A stretch of DNA of 64,000 nt from an uncultured Sulfolobales archaeon (GCA_937921695.1 CAKZTZ010000022.1:1-64000), one strand, 5' to 3'; counted from the stretch's first letter, positions 25,509 to 33,240 are shown. The notes: generated from the sequence alone by a model not told the origin. A program made the numbers and translations.

Positions 25509-27587
25509 CTAGTATGCTAGTTTAACCCTAACATCTAAGGCTTTAACCTTATCATCTAGCAACATTAGAGGGTTAACGTCGACCTCAGCTATCTCAGGGT
25601 TGCCGGATATTAAGAGGCTAACATTAACTATAGCCTCAGCCATCTTGCGAGCGTCAGCCTTAAAGCCCCTATAACCTTCAACAAGCCTCCCAAGCCTAGT
25701 CTCCCCTATCATTTCAAGAGCTTCGAAAACACTTAGAGGAGCCCCTCTAAACGTGACATCACCCAAAAGCTCAACAAGAACCCCCCCAAGACCAGCCATA
25801 ACAACAGGGCCCAGTAAAGGATCTCTGAGGGCTCCAATAGAAGCTTCAAAACCCCCGGGAACCATCTCCTCTACAAGGACGCCTGTGAACCTAGCTTTAA
25901 ACCGAACCGCTAGTTCCCGGAGCCTCTCATAAGCACTTCTAACATCCCTGGGGCTCTTCAAGCCTAGAATAACGCCCCCGACATCGCTCTTATGCAGGAT
26001 ATCTGGGGAGGCTATTTTAGCTACGACGGGATAGCCTATACTGTCGGCTAGGGCTACAGCTTCATCAACGCTAGAAGCTAGCCCCCCTCTAGGAGTCTCT
26101 AGCCTATAGGCTCTAGCTAACGCTTTAGCCTCATGCTCTAGGAGGACTCCCCTACCTTCGCGCTTAGCAGCCTCTATGATCTTAAGGGCTTCAGCCCTAG
26201 CCTCAAGTGGATGCTCCGGAGGCTTTTCAAGCCTCTTCCGCTTGGAGGCTGATAGAGCCCACACCATTGCAGCCGCCTCTTCCGGCGTGGAGGCTACTGG
26301 GAGCCCCCTGAGTCTCAGGTGGTTAGCGAGCTCCCGTGAGTAGCCGCTCCCCTCTACTAAAACTATCACCGGGATGTTAAGCTCTCTAAGCTCGCCTGCG
26401 AACTCTATGAAGTTCTCGGAGTCCATGGCTATGGTTTGCGGCTGGTTAACAACTAGGAGGATCCCGGCCTCTTGGGAGTCTAGTATTATCTTGACAGCCT
26501 CCCTATAAACGATTGTGGGAGCCCCTCCCGAAAGGTCTAAGGGGTTATTTATGGAGACGTAAGATGGGAGAATCTCCCTAAGTTTAGCTTCTAAGCCCTC
26601 GGAGAGCCTCTTCAACCTTAAACCTTTAAACTCCAGAGAATCTGACACTAAAACACCCATACCGCCAGTGTTTGTGACAACAATAACATTACCCTTAGAG
26701 GGTCTAGGAAGCTTTCTACTCAAGAGCTCTAAGACAGCTATGAACTCGCCCATACTCTCAACCCTCAGGACCCCGGATCCTCTGAGGAGCCCATCCACGA
26801 CCCTAGCTGGGGCTGAGAGAGCCGCTACATGAGTCGACGCGGCCCTAGAGCCTGACTCGCTCGCACCACCCCTTAAGACTACTACTGGTTTACGCTCCGA
26901 AAGTTCTGAAAGCTTATCTATAAGCTTCCTCCCCTCGCTCAAACTTTCAAAGTATAAGCCTACAGCCTCTGTTAGGGGATCTTCTCCGAAAAGCTCGAGG
27001 AGCTCCCACATTTTAACATCGGCAGCATTACCTACGCTGGCAAACCTCCTCAGCCCTATAAGCCTCTCACCCATAAGATCCATTATAAGGGAGCCTAGGG
27101 CTCCCGACTGGGACACTATTGATATTGAGCCCCGAGGAGGCATCATCTGCCTCTCCATAGATATGAACGTGGCGTTCAACGGCGTCCAGCTATCTATTAC
27201 GCCAACACAGTTGGGCCCCAGGAGTCTCATACCATGCTTTCTAGCCACTTTAACCGTGTAATCCTCGAGATCCTTGAAGCCAGCCTCGCTGAAACCACTA
27301 CTATAAACTATGGCAGCCCCGGCGCCAGCCTCCCCCGCATCTTCTAAAACTTCTGGGACTGTTTTCGAAGGCGTTATTATAAGGATGAGGTCCACGTGCT
27401 CCCCTATATCGCTAACCCTTCTATAAACAGTCCTACCCTCAATAGATCCCCCCTTAACGTTCACAAGGTAAACCTTGCCGGGAAAACTAGAGAGAACATT
27501 GAAAGTTAAGCCCCAACCGAGAGAGCCTCTCCTATCGCTAGCACCGACTATAGCTACACTTCTAGGCTCGAAGAACACCGTAGACAT
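25509..27587 (-). CDS. Acetyl-CoA synthetase (ADP-forming), alpha-beta fusion
   Basis: A 692-residue enzyme with the alpha part (CoA-binding Rossmann domain near GASDRRGSLGWG, residues 14-25, and the ligase domains) fused to the beta (ATP-grasp) part after about residue 460. The ATASTHVAALS-like segment (AASTHVAALSAP) carries the conserved active-site His. It makes acetate (or other acid) and ATP from acyl-CoA, ADP and phosphate, the main substrate-level ATP step of peptide- and sugar-fermenting hyperthermophiles. Fused forms occur in several archaea. The gene is 16 bases after the LSm gene. Confidence 0.9.
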   Translation of the reverse strand: MSTVFFEPRSVAIVGASDRRGSLGWGLTFNVLSSFPGKVYLVNVKGGSIEGRTVYRRVSDIGEHVDLILIITPSKTVPEVLEDAGEAGAGAAIVYSSGFSEAGFKDLEDYTVKVARKHGMRLLGPNCVGVIDSWTPLNATFISMERQMMPPRGSISIVSQSGALGSLIMDLMGERLIGLRRFASVGNAADVKMWELLELFGEDPLTEAVGLYFESLSEGRKLIDKLSELSERKPVVVLRGGASESGSRAASTHVAALSAPARVVDGLLRGSGVLRVESMGEFIAVLELLSRKLPRPSKGNVIVVTNTGGMGVLVSDSLEFKGLRLKRLSEGLEAKLREILPSYVSINNPLDLSGGAPTIVYREAVKIILDSQEAGILLVVNQPQTIAMDSENFIEFAGELRELNIPVIVLVEGSGYSRELANHLRLRGLPVASTPEEAAAMVWALSASKRKRLEKPPEHPLEARAEALKIIEAAKREGRGVLLEHEAKALARAYRLETPRGGLASSVDEAVALADSIGYPVVAKIASPDILHKSDVGGVILGLKSPRDVRSAYERLRELAVRFKARFTGVLVEEMVPGGFEASIGALRDPLLGPVVMAGLGGVLVELLGDVTFRGAPLSVFEALEMIGETRLGRLVEGYRGFKADARKMAEAIVNVSLLISGNPEIAEVDVNPLMLLDDKVKALDVRVKLAY

Positions 27588-27603
27588 TCAAACTCTAAAC
27601 CCC

Positions 27604-27867
27604 CTACCCTGTGAGCGCCTGTTCCGCTGCTATGTCAGGGTTGAAACTAATGTATTGTATCATACTACCTCTTATAAGAGCCCTCCCTATCTTAGCAACT
27701 TTAGTCTTCCCACCTTTTAATTCCACAGTCTCGTCGAGTATGAGGTTCATAGTGTTATCCGTAATCCTTAAAACCCCAAGATACTCGCTCCCATCTTTCA
27801 ACTTAACATATATACTACTGTTAACAGCCTCCCTCAGATACCTTATAGGGTTAACGGGCTCGGACAA
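27604..27867 (-). CDS. LSm (Sm-like archaeal) RNA-binding protein
   Basis: An 87-residue Sm-fold protein. The Sm1 motif (SSIYVKLKDGSEYLGVLRITDNTMNLIL) and Sm2 motif (LIRGSMIQYIS, with the usual IRG) are clear. Archaeal LSm proteins form heptameric rings that bind U-rich RNA and take part in RNA processing. TTG start with GGTGG six bases upstream. It is read leftward at the border of the gene-poor island and may share a transcript with the acetyl-CoA synthetase gene. Confidence 0.93.
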   Translation of the reverse strand: MSEPVNPIRYLREAVNSSIYVKLKDGSEYLGVLRITDNTMNLILDETVELKGGKTKVAKIGRALIRGSMIQYISFNPDIAAEQALTG

Positions 27868-28001
27868 ATCAAACCACCAACAGCAGGCTCCAGATAGGAG
27901 GTTTATGGAAGCATAACCTTAAATATTAAGCTTAAACATTTTAATCCCCACGCTTTAGAAAAGCCCCCCTCCCGAAACCCCAGCATGAACACCCCTAGGG
28001 G

Positions 28002-28090
28002 CCGGGGTATCCCACCATGAATTTCCAGAGGGTTGAGTTAAGCTAAATCTACCCAAACACATTGACCCATAGGACCGGGGTATCCCACCA
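28002..28090. repeat. Pair of 16-bp direct repeats
   Basis: CCGGGGTATCCCACCA occurs at 28002-28017 and again at 28075-28090, identical and 73 bases apart (start to start). The unit contains GGGGTATCCC, a near-palindrome, and could be a protein site or part of a duplicated RNA. Confidence 0.75.
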
Positions 28091-28151
28091 GCCCCGGGGT
28101 GTTGATGAGTGGGAAACCCCGGGTCCCGGGGCTCCCATAAAACCCATAACT

Positions 28152-28166
28152 TTATGAGTCTCATAA
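28152..28166. repeat. Perfect inverted repeat TTATGAG-T-CTCATAA
   Basis: Arms of 7 bp separated by one base. It is better read as a protein-binding palindrome than as a hairpin because the loop would be too short. Its half site resembles the CTCATAG word repeated through this region. Confidence 0.6.
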
Positions 28167-28391
28167 TATTACGGTTTCTAGAGGCTGAAGGTCCGGGCTT
28201 TGAGACCCCGGGCTTTAGGTTAACGCTCATAGCCTCAAGGCCGGGCCTAAGGCTGACATTCCCCCTAACATGTAAACACGTGCTACACTTACCCCACATG
28301 TTTACTATCAGTTTTCTCATACGCCAAATCAAAGGCTAGCCCCTGGGAGGCCATAGGGCTGGCCTGGGGTTACAATTAAATTTAAATGCAG

Positions 28392-28406
28392 CCCCCAGCC
28401 TGGGGG
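28392..28406. repeat. GC-rich hairpin CCCCCA-GCC-TGGGGG
   Basis: A 6-bp perfect stem with three-base loop, which would be stable even at high temperature if extended by nearby GC pairs. It is followed at once by the AT-rich repeat. Confidence 0.55.
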
Positions 28407-28414
28407 TGTAAAAT

Positions 28415-28440
28415 GTTAATATATTAGTTTGTTAATATAT
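28415..28440. repeat. AT-rich direct repeat
   Basis: GTTAATATAT occurs at 28415-28424 and 28431-28440, separated by TAGTTT. It may be tandem TATA elements or a binding site; it lies just beyond the 3' end of the weak 49-codon frame on the minus strand. Confidence 0.5.
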
Positions 28441-28458
28441 CAGGGTTGTTTCTGGGTT

Positions 28459-28608
28459 TCAGCTAGGGCTCCTTCTATCTCTCTTAACCTTCCTCAGTGT
28501 TTCCAGGATTTCACTTCTTAGGTCTGGCTTAAGGTCTAGCTCTAAAGCCTCTGTTATGGTGTGTGTTAGAGTCTCATAGTATTTTATGAGCCTCCTAGAA
28601 ACACTCAT
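28459..28608 (-). CDS. Possible small protein of 49 residues (doubtful)
   Basis: The minus strand holds an ATG-started frame of 49 codons giving a Lys/Arg/Glu-rich, probably helical peptide (RRLIKYYETLTHTITEALEL in its first half). The frame continues upstream without stop for about 30 codons, through imperfect repeats of a TGTAGCTT unit. There is no clear ribosome binding site at the ATG. It may be a true small gene, the tail of a decayed gene or chance. I recognise no family. Confidence 0.25.
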   Translation of the reverse strand: MSVSRRLIKYYETLTHTITEALELDLKPDLRSEILETLRKVKRDRRSPS

Positions 28609-28675
28609 ACCGTGTAGCTTGAAATCATGTAGCTCAAACTTGTGTAGCTTGCTAACGTTAAGGGGGAGAGCTAGG

Positions 28676-28706
28676 CCTAGAATTTTACGTATGTGAAAAT
28701 TCTAGG
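28676..28706. repeat. Perfect 11-bp inverted repeat
   Basis: CCTAGAATTTT at 28676-28686 and its exact complement AAAATTCTAGG at 28696-28706 enclose a 9-base loop. The flanks also repeat directly (GGGGGAGAGCTAG before, GGGGGAAAGCTAG after), so the hairpin sits between two copies of a 13-base unit. It could be a transcript hairpin or the end of a mobile element. Confidence 0.7.
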
Positions 28707-29109
28707 GGGAAAGCTAGAGATACCTAGAACTGTATAGGTAGTAGAAGCTCTGGATTTCCTGGAGGGTTTCGGGGTATGAGGTTGATGGGCCTGCGTGACG
28801 GTCTCGGAACACTCTAGGCCGGGGTTCCATGTCTCTACGGTGGGTTTGAAGACACCTAATACCATCCTGGAGACATTGGAAGCAAACACCCAGCCCCCTA
28901 GGGGGAGACTGACGCACTACTACCTTTAGGCCAGTCTCTAAGGAGGGCTTTCAGAATTTTATACAACCTTGTGAAAACGAAACCTAGGCAGGGGAGGGCC
29001 ACCCTGATGAGGCTCATAGGCTTTCCTTTTTCAGCCTCTAACTAACCCCTGTCTAGAGTTAAACCCCCCTTACTTTTAAGTTATATTATGTCAAAACTAT
29101 TTGGGATTT

Positions 29110-29288
29110 GGGTCTCATAGCGGCTGATATCAGCCTGAGACCCTTAGGTCTCAACAGCTCCTCCCCCCCTCCCGGGTTCCCCGGGGGCTGTCATAGCTCT
29201 TCCCCCCTTCGCGTTAACCCCACCCTATGAGGGGTCACTTTTCACCACACTATGGGTTGTGCTCGGCTCCCGGGAAACCCGCTCATCT
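29110..29288 (-). ncRNA. Structured RNA-like element, copy A
   Basis: A non-coding element read on the minus strand, related to copy B at 31337-31493. Shared segments are, in the same order: GATG-GCGGGTTTC, CATAGTGTGG, GGTTAACG, CTGTTGAG, AAGGGTCTCAGGCTGATATCA and CTATGAGACC. A long-range helix joins 29269-29280 (GGGTTTCCCGGG) with 29174-29185 (CCCGGGGAACCC), 12 bp with one G-U pair; copy B forms the matching helix with different bases. The 3' end folds as GGGTCTCA/TGAGACCC around the palindrome GGCTGATATCAGCC. A TATA-like sequence lies at 29294-29302. Covarying helices suggest a functional RNA; family unknown. It points away from guaA. Confidence 0.55.
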
Positions 29289-29398
29289 ACAGCTAATATA
29301 TAGCCGCCCCTCTCTCGGGCTTCCTCTACTTTTGGAATGGCGGGCGCTCTAGCGTAACGATATTTAGGCTCCACCCAGATATTGTTTCATGGAGAGCT

Positions 29399-30925
29399 GT
29401 GGTGGATTACATTCTTGTGATAGACTTTGGAGGCCAATATGCCCACCTAATAATGCGCAGGATCAGAGAGTTAAATGTTTACAGCGAGATTGTTAGCGCC
29501 TACGCTAGCCTTGAGGAGCTTAAAGAGCTTATGAGGGGCTCTCGAGGCGTCATACTAAGCGGGGGCCCTGGTAGCGTGTGGGAGCAGCATCACGACTACA
29601 TTGTGGAGATGGCTTTGAAGGAGGATAAACACCTCCTAGGGATATGTTATGGGCACCAGCTAATAGCTAAAGTCCTAGGGGGGGTTGTAGGTAAAGCTCC
29701 TAAACCCGAGTTTGGCCCCACCCTTGTAACTATAAAGGCTAAAGACCCCCTCTTCACCGGGATCCCTAAATTCATCTCCGTGTGGATGAGCCATAATGAT
29801 TCTGTTCTAGAGCCTCCTAAAGGAGCTCTTCTGCTAGCTTCCAGCAATAATAGCCCGGTAGCAGCTTTCAAGTTTGGAAGTAGGGTTTACGGTGTCCAGT
29901 GGCATCCTGAGGTTGCACACACAATGTATGGGATAGAGCTTTTAAACAACTGGCTTAGAATAGTTGGAACTCCTAGAAACTGGCTCCCCGAGGTTATGGT
30001 TGAAAATCTCGTGTCTAAAGTGAGGGAGGCTGTTAAGGAGTCTAAAGCTGTGGCCGCTGTGAGTGGAGGTGTAGACTCTACAGTAGCGGCGTTAATAGCG
30101 CGTGAGGCTTTAGGTTCTAGGTTGCACCCGGTAATCATAGATCACGGGCTTCACCCTGAAGGGGAGCCTTGGAGGTCTATTGAGCTACTTAGAAAGATAG
30201 GCTTGGAGGTTGAGCTTATAGATGCTAGCGATAGGTTCTATGAGGCTCTTAGAGGCGTTAGGGACCCTGAGGGTAAGAGGAGGGTTTTCGGAGCTGTCTA
30301 CGCTAAGGTGCTTGAAGATTATGCTGAGAGGGTGGAGGCAGAGTATTTAGTCCAGGGAACAATATATCCCGATGTTATAGAGAGTGGCGCGAGACCGGGG
30401 GCCAGCATAATTAAGACCCACCATAATGTTGCAGGGCTACCCTCAACTTTCAAGCTGAAGCTAGTGGAGCCCCTCAAATGGTTTTATAAAGATGAGGTTA
30501 GGAGGATAGCTAGGAAGCTCAAGGTGCCGGAGGAGATTATAAAGAGACAGCCCATACCCGGGCCCTCCCTAGCTGTGAGGGTTGAAGGTGAAGTTACAAG
30601 GGAGAAGATAGGGATAGTGAGGAAAGCAGACACTATACTCAGGGAGGAGGTTGAAAAAGAGGGACTCCAAGACAGGCTATGGCAATACTTCACAGTACTC
30701 CTAGAATCTAAAGCCACCGGAGTTAAAGGCGATGAGAGAGTGTACGGCCACGTAATAGCTGTTAGAGCTGTTATAAGCGTTGACGCCATGACAGCCTCTA
30801 TAGCTAGGCTACCATGGGAGGTGTTAGAAACCATAGCTTCAAGAATAACGAGCGAGGTGCCCGGCGTCGTAAGAGTAGTATATGACTTGACTAGCAAGCC
30901 CCCAGCTACTATAGAGTGGGAGTAG
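29399..30925 (+). CDS. guaA: GMP synthase (glutamine-hydrolysing)
   Basis: A 508-residue two-domain enzyme that converts XMP to GMP. The N-terminal glutamine amidotransferase has the triad C83 (GICYGHQ), H169 and E171 (QWHPEV). The ATP-pyrophosphatase domain starts with the P-loop SGGVDST at 222-228 and ends with the dimerisation domain (TSKPPATIEWE). Unlike many euryarchaea, both parts are in one chain. GTG start; a second GTG is the next codon. It converges on a zinc-ribbon gene with one base between stops, and structured elements lie on each side. Confidence 0.96.
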   Translation: MVDYILVIDFGGQYAHLIMRRIRELNVYSEIVSAYASLEELKELMRGSRGVILSGGPGSVWEQHHDYIVEMALKEDKHLLGICYGHQLIAKVLGGVVGKAPKPEFGPTLVTIKAKDPLFTGIPKFISVWMSHNDSVLEPPKGALLLASSNNSPVAAFKFGSRVYGVQWHPEVAHTMYGIELLNNWLRIVGTPRNWLPEVMVENLVSKVREAVKESKAVAAVSGGVDSTVAALIAREALGSRLHPVIIDHGLHPEGEPWRSIELLRKIGLEVELIDASDRFYEALRGVRDPEGKRRVFGAVYAKVLEDYAERVEAEYLVQGTIYPDVIESGARPGASIIKTHHNVAGLPSTFKLKLVEPLKWFYKDEVRRIARKLKVPEEIIKRQPIPGPSLAVRVEGEVTREKIGIVRKADTILREEVEKEGLQDRLWQYFTVLLESKATGVKGDERVYGHVIAVRAVISVDAMTASIARLPWEVLETIASRITSEVPGVVRVVYDLTSKPPATIEWE

Positions 30926-30926
30926 G

Positions 30927-31220
30927 TTAAATCCTCTCCCTCATAATATCCTCTATATCCAACTCTATGACCTGAGGCTCTCCAGCCTCCAGGGGCTCGC
31001 CCGGGCTCTCCTCCCCCCCACTTTTAATCCTCTTCATTGGAGCGTTCCACCTATGGCCGCACTCTCCGCATATAAATGAGCCCATAATCGTAACCGTAAC
31101 CCTACCCTGCCTATCAGGAATCGGGGACACCATAGTCCATGTTCTCACAGGCTCTAGAACTTTAGAGCCGCATTTAGGGCATGTAAGATACCCCTCCCCT
31201 TTAGCTCCCTTCCTAGGCAT
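30927..31220 (-). CDS. Small zinc-ribbon protein
   Basis: A 97-residue protein with two CxxC knuckles, CPKCGS near residue 14 and CGECGH near residue 52, forming a TFIIS-like zinc ribbon. A basic N-terminus (MPRKGAKGEG) and an acidic C-terminal tail flank it. Such crenarchaeal proteins may bind nucleic acid or RNA polymerase; I cannot name the family. It lies convergent to guaA. Confidence 0.8.
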   Translation of the reverse strand: MPRKGAKGEGYLTCPKCGSKVLEPVRTWTMVSPIPDRQGRVTVTIMGSFICGECGHRWNAPMKRIKSGGEESPGEPLEAGEPQVIELDIEDIMRERI

Positions 31221-31336
31221 TCCAGACAGCCCTCACTGTTAAATGTTGCTTATCACATTTTTAAACCCTCAACCCCCCTAACACTCCAAGCCTTGCTCTG
31301 CTATAACCTTCATACTAGTTTATAAAGGTTGGTATA

Positions 31337-31493
31337 AGATGTGCGGGTTTCTCCAGGGGCTGAGCCCTACTCATAGTGTGGCGGCTAAAACTTCCTATGA
31401 TGGGGGGAGGAAGCCCCGGGAAGGGTTAACGTGTAAGGGGAGAAGCCTGTTGAGCCCCAAGGGTCTCAGGCTGATATCAACAACTATGAGACC
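31337..31493 (+). ncRNA. Structured RNA-like element, copy B
   Basis: The plus-strand counterpart of copy A. The 5' segment GGTTTCTCC (31346-31354) pairs with GGAGAAGCC (31439-31447), one G-U included and extendable with wobbles to 12 bp. This is the same long-range helix as in copy A, but with different base pairs. The 3' end contains GGTCTCA (31462-31468) and TGAGACC (31487-31493) enclosing GGCTGATATCA. A TTTATAAA box is at 31319-31326. The last ten bases overlap the 3' end of the opposing riboflavin kinase gene. Presence of promoter, conserved order and compensatory pairs support a transcribed RNA of unknown type. Confidence 0.55.
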
Positions 31494-31909
31494 TGAACAC
31501 TTATAACTTTAAACCTAACCCTATCTCCGTCTGACAGTCCGAGCGCGGACCTTATATGGGTGGGTGACAGGAGCTCGACAACGTCAGCCTTGTAAACTGT
31601 TATGACAGGCCTCACTATGTAAACCTCGACTTCAACTAGCCCGGCAACTTCAGCTTTATAAGCGTAGACGGAGCCTAGGCGGGCTCCGGGTATTATTGGG
31701 GGCTCTATTAAGATAGGTTTAACGCTATTAATACACTCTTTGTAAGCGTCAACATGGCTGCTGTTAAGTTTCAAGTTTAGGGTTCCAGGGTATGGTTTGA
31801 ACCCTAGTCTTTCGAGGAACTTCCTAGTATATATGCTTACGTAGAAAGCTCCTTCTCCGGTTCCGCTGAAAACAGTGCCCTCGAAATGGTTGTTGCACGG
31901 GCCCCCCAA
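31484..31909 (-). CDS. ribK: CTP-dependent riboflavin kinase
   Basis: A 141-residue archaeal riboflavin kinase (DUF120) that makes FMN from riboflavin with CTP. Diagnostic segments are GTVFSGTGEGAFYVS, LGFKPYPGTLNLKL and the C-terminal SALGLSDGDRVRF. It lacks the N-terminal winged helix found in the fused regulator RbkR, so it is the stand-alone enzyme. A TTG start is used and is not certain. Its stop lies inside the 3' hairpin of element B. Confidence 0.9.
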   Translation of the reverse strand: MGGPCNNHFEGTVFSGTGEGAFYVSIYTRKFLERLGFKPYPGTLNLKLNSSHVDAYKECINSVKPILIEPPIIPGARLGSVYAYKAEVAGLVEVEVYIVRPVITVYKADVVELLSPTHIRSALGLSDGDRVRFKVISVQVS

Positions 31910-32046
31910 GATTGGTCCCTCATTATGTTAAATGCGTGGACCTTTTATTTCTAGGGGCTAGTTAAGTTTAAATTTACGTTTAATAGGTTCAGTCTCTATA
32001 TTTTAGAATTAAAGTTAGCAGAGTCGGCCTTGCAGGTGTCTGGTTT

Positions 32047-33183
32047 ATGGGGTTTATAGAGGCTGACATTGCAGTTGTACATGGGAGGGTTGTCGAGAAC
32101 TTCAGAATACCTTTCGGGGAAGACTTGTATTTCAAGGTAGTCTTAGTGCCGGGGTTTAGTGATGGCCACGCCCACCCTCAGGTTGTCGATGGTGGTTTAA
32201 GGCCCGGGGTTTTATGGCGTGATTCCTATGACTGGATTGAGAATAGGGATCTCGCTGTTGACGAGGTTATGGTTAGGAGGGATTTAAATCTAGCTTCAAA
32301 ACTAGCACTCTTAACTTTCTATAGGGCTCTCCTCGAAGGTACTACGCTCATATCTCTTACGGGCAGGTTAGCTGCTAACGTTAAAGCCTGGATATCTATG
32401 ACTCCAAGGCCTAAGGCTGTTATGCTACCTACTGTTATGGATAGGGAAGGGTGGACTGTAGAAGAAGTTAAAAGAGACTACCAGAGGGTTAGCATGATGG
32501 TTGGCGACGGCCTAGCTAGGCTCGGGGTTTTCGTTCACAGTATCCGCCTAGCAGGCAGAAACACTATAGGTGAAGCCTTGAGGCTCGCCTCCCAGAGGGG
32601 GGGATTAATAGGGTTGCACATGGGGGAGGGCAGGTCTGAAGCTGAAGATTTCAAAGAAGTTTTCGGGGAACCCCCATACCCATCTAGGATCGTCCCAGTA
32701 CACTGTATAGACGATGATACTACCACTATAGGCTTACAATGCGTCTCATGCCCCCTAACAAACATACTACTATACGGTAGAACTAGAACCAGCCTAGCTG
32801 GGGTCGGGAATTTCGGTAGCGACTGGCCCCTCCTCCTAGGAACAGTATCGAGACACCTCCCAATCATAGCCAGGCGCTTCAAAGAACCCCCAGACTCCAT
32901 AATGAGAATAGCCACTATAGGAGGCTACAGAATATACGACATACCCCCCGACGGCGACATAGTAGGCTACGACGTCAGCCTCCAAAAAATACTTGAAGGA
33001 AAAGCTAAACCTAAATTCGTGTCAGTCAAATGGGAAACAGCAGTATATGAAGGAACACTAACAAACAACAATCTAACACTCGAAGACGTAGAGAAAACCA
33101 TAACAGAAACTATAAAAGAAGCTACAGAAAAATACGGGAAAGGAGACAAGCCCTACATACCCAAACTACCTAGCCACCCGTAA
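32047..33183 (+). CDS. Metal-dependent amidohydrolase family protein
   Basis: A 378-residue protein of the amidohydrolase superfamily. The metal-binding H-x-H is H41 and H43 in FSDGHAHP; further likely ligands lie in GLHMGEG, PVHCIDDD and GSDWPLLLG. The substrate could be a cyclic amide, an aminated purine or pyrimidine, or a related deamination target; no closer call is possible. The C-terminal 60 residues are lysine- and glutamate-rich. It begins with ATG and stands alone. Confidence 0.75.
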   Translation: MGFIEADIAVVHGRVVENFRIPFGEDLYFKVVLVPGFSDGHAHPQVVDGGLRPGVLWRDSYDWIENRDLAVDEVMVRRDLNLASKLALLTFYRALLEGTTLISLTGRLAANVKAWISMTPRPKAVMLPTVMDREGWTVEEVKRDYQRVSMMVGDGLARLGVFVHSIRLAGRNTIGEALRLASQRGGLIGLHMGEGRSEAEDFKEVFGEPPYPSRIVPVHCIDDDTTTIGLQCVSCPLTNILLYGRTRTSLAGVGNFGSDWPLLLGTVSRHLPIIARRFKEPPDSIMRIATIGGYRIYDIPPDGDIVGYDVSLQKILEGKAKPKFVSVKWETAVYEGTLTNNNLTLEDVEKTITETIKEATEKYGKGDKPYIPKLPSHP

Positions 33184-33240
33184 AACCAACTAAGCATAAA
33201 GCTTCCCCACACAACCATAACAGCATCACAGACAACGTTC

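Larger units (their letters stand above)
27868..29109. other. Gene-poor island rich in hairpins and short repeats
   Basis: About 1.24 kb between the LSm gene and the structured element upstream of guaA. I find no gene with a convincing family match; only one weak 49-codon frame stands out. The stretch holds GC-rich clusters (CCCGGG and CCCCGGGG strings), two 16-bp direct repeats, several perfect inverted repeats and an AT-rich direct repeat. This density is unlike other intergenic regions of the window. It may hold non-coding RNAs or be the remains of a mobile element. Confidence 0.6.

Noticed and set aside
28106-28260. Third copy of the structured element in the island
   Set aside because: It shares short pieces (GATGAG, ACCCATA, GGTTAACGC, AAGGCTGA) but lacks the long-range helix and the conserved 3' hairpin, so similarity may be chance.
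27955-28339. Longer frames on both strands at 27955-28339
   Set aside because: They run antisense to each other over GC-rich repeats and show no protein-like pattern.
28677-28917. Overlapping minus-strand reading frames of about 70 codons in the island
   Set aside because: They overlap each other in different frames, begin without ribosome binding sites, and give low-complexity products rich in Pro, Ser and Thr without family features.
28990-29050. C/D box guide RNA
   Set aside because: A CTGATGA box and a CTGA on the other strand occur, but no complete C-D'-C'-D order on one strand.
27868-29398. Replication origin
   Set aside because: AT-rich direct repeats and GGGAAACCCC-like words suggested origin boxes, but I found no repeated match to a known origin recognition box and no cdc6/orc1 gene nearby.
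29288-31337. guaA and the zinc-ribbon gene as cargo of a transposon bounded by inverted copies of the repeated element
   Set aside because: The copies are only partly alike, have internal covarying helices and own TATA boxes, no transposase is present, and guaA is a housekeeping gene.
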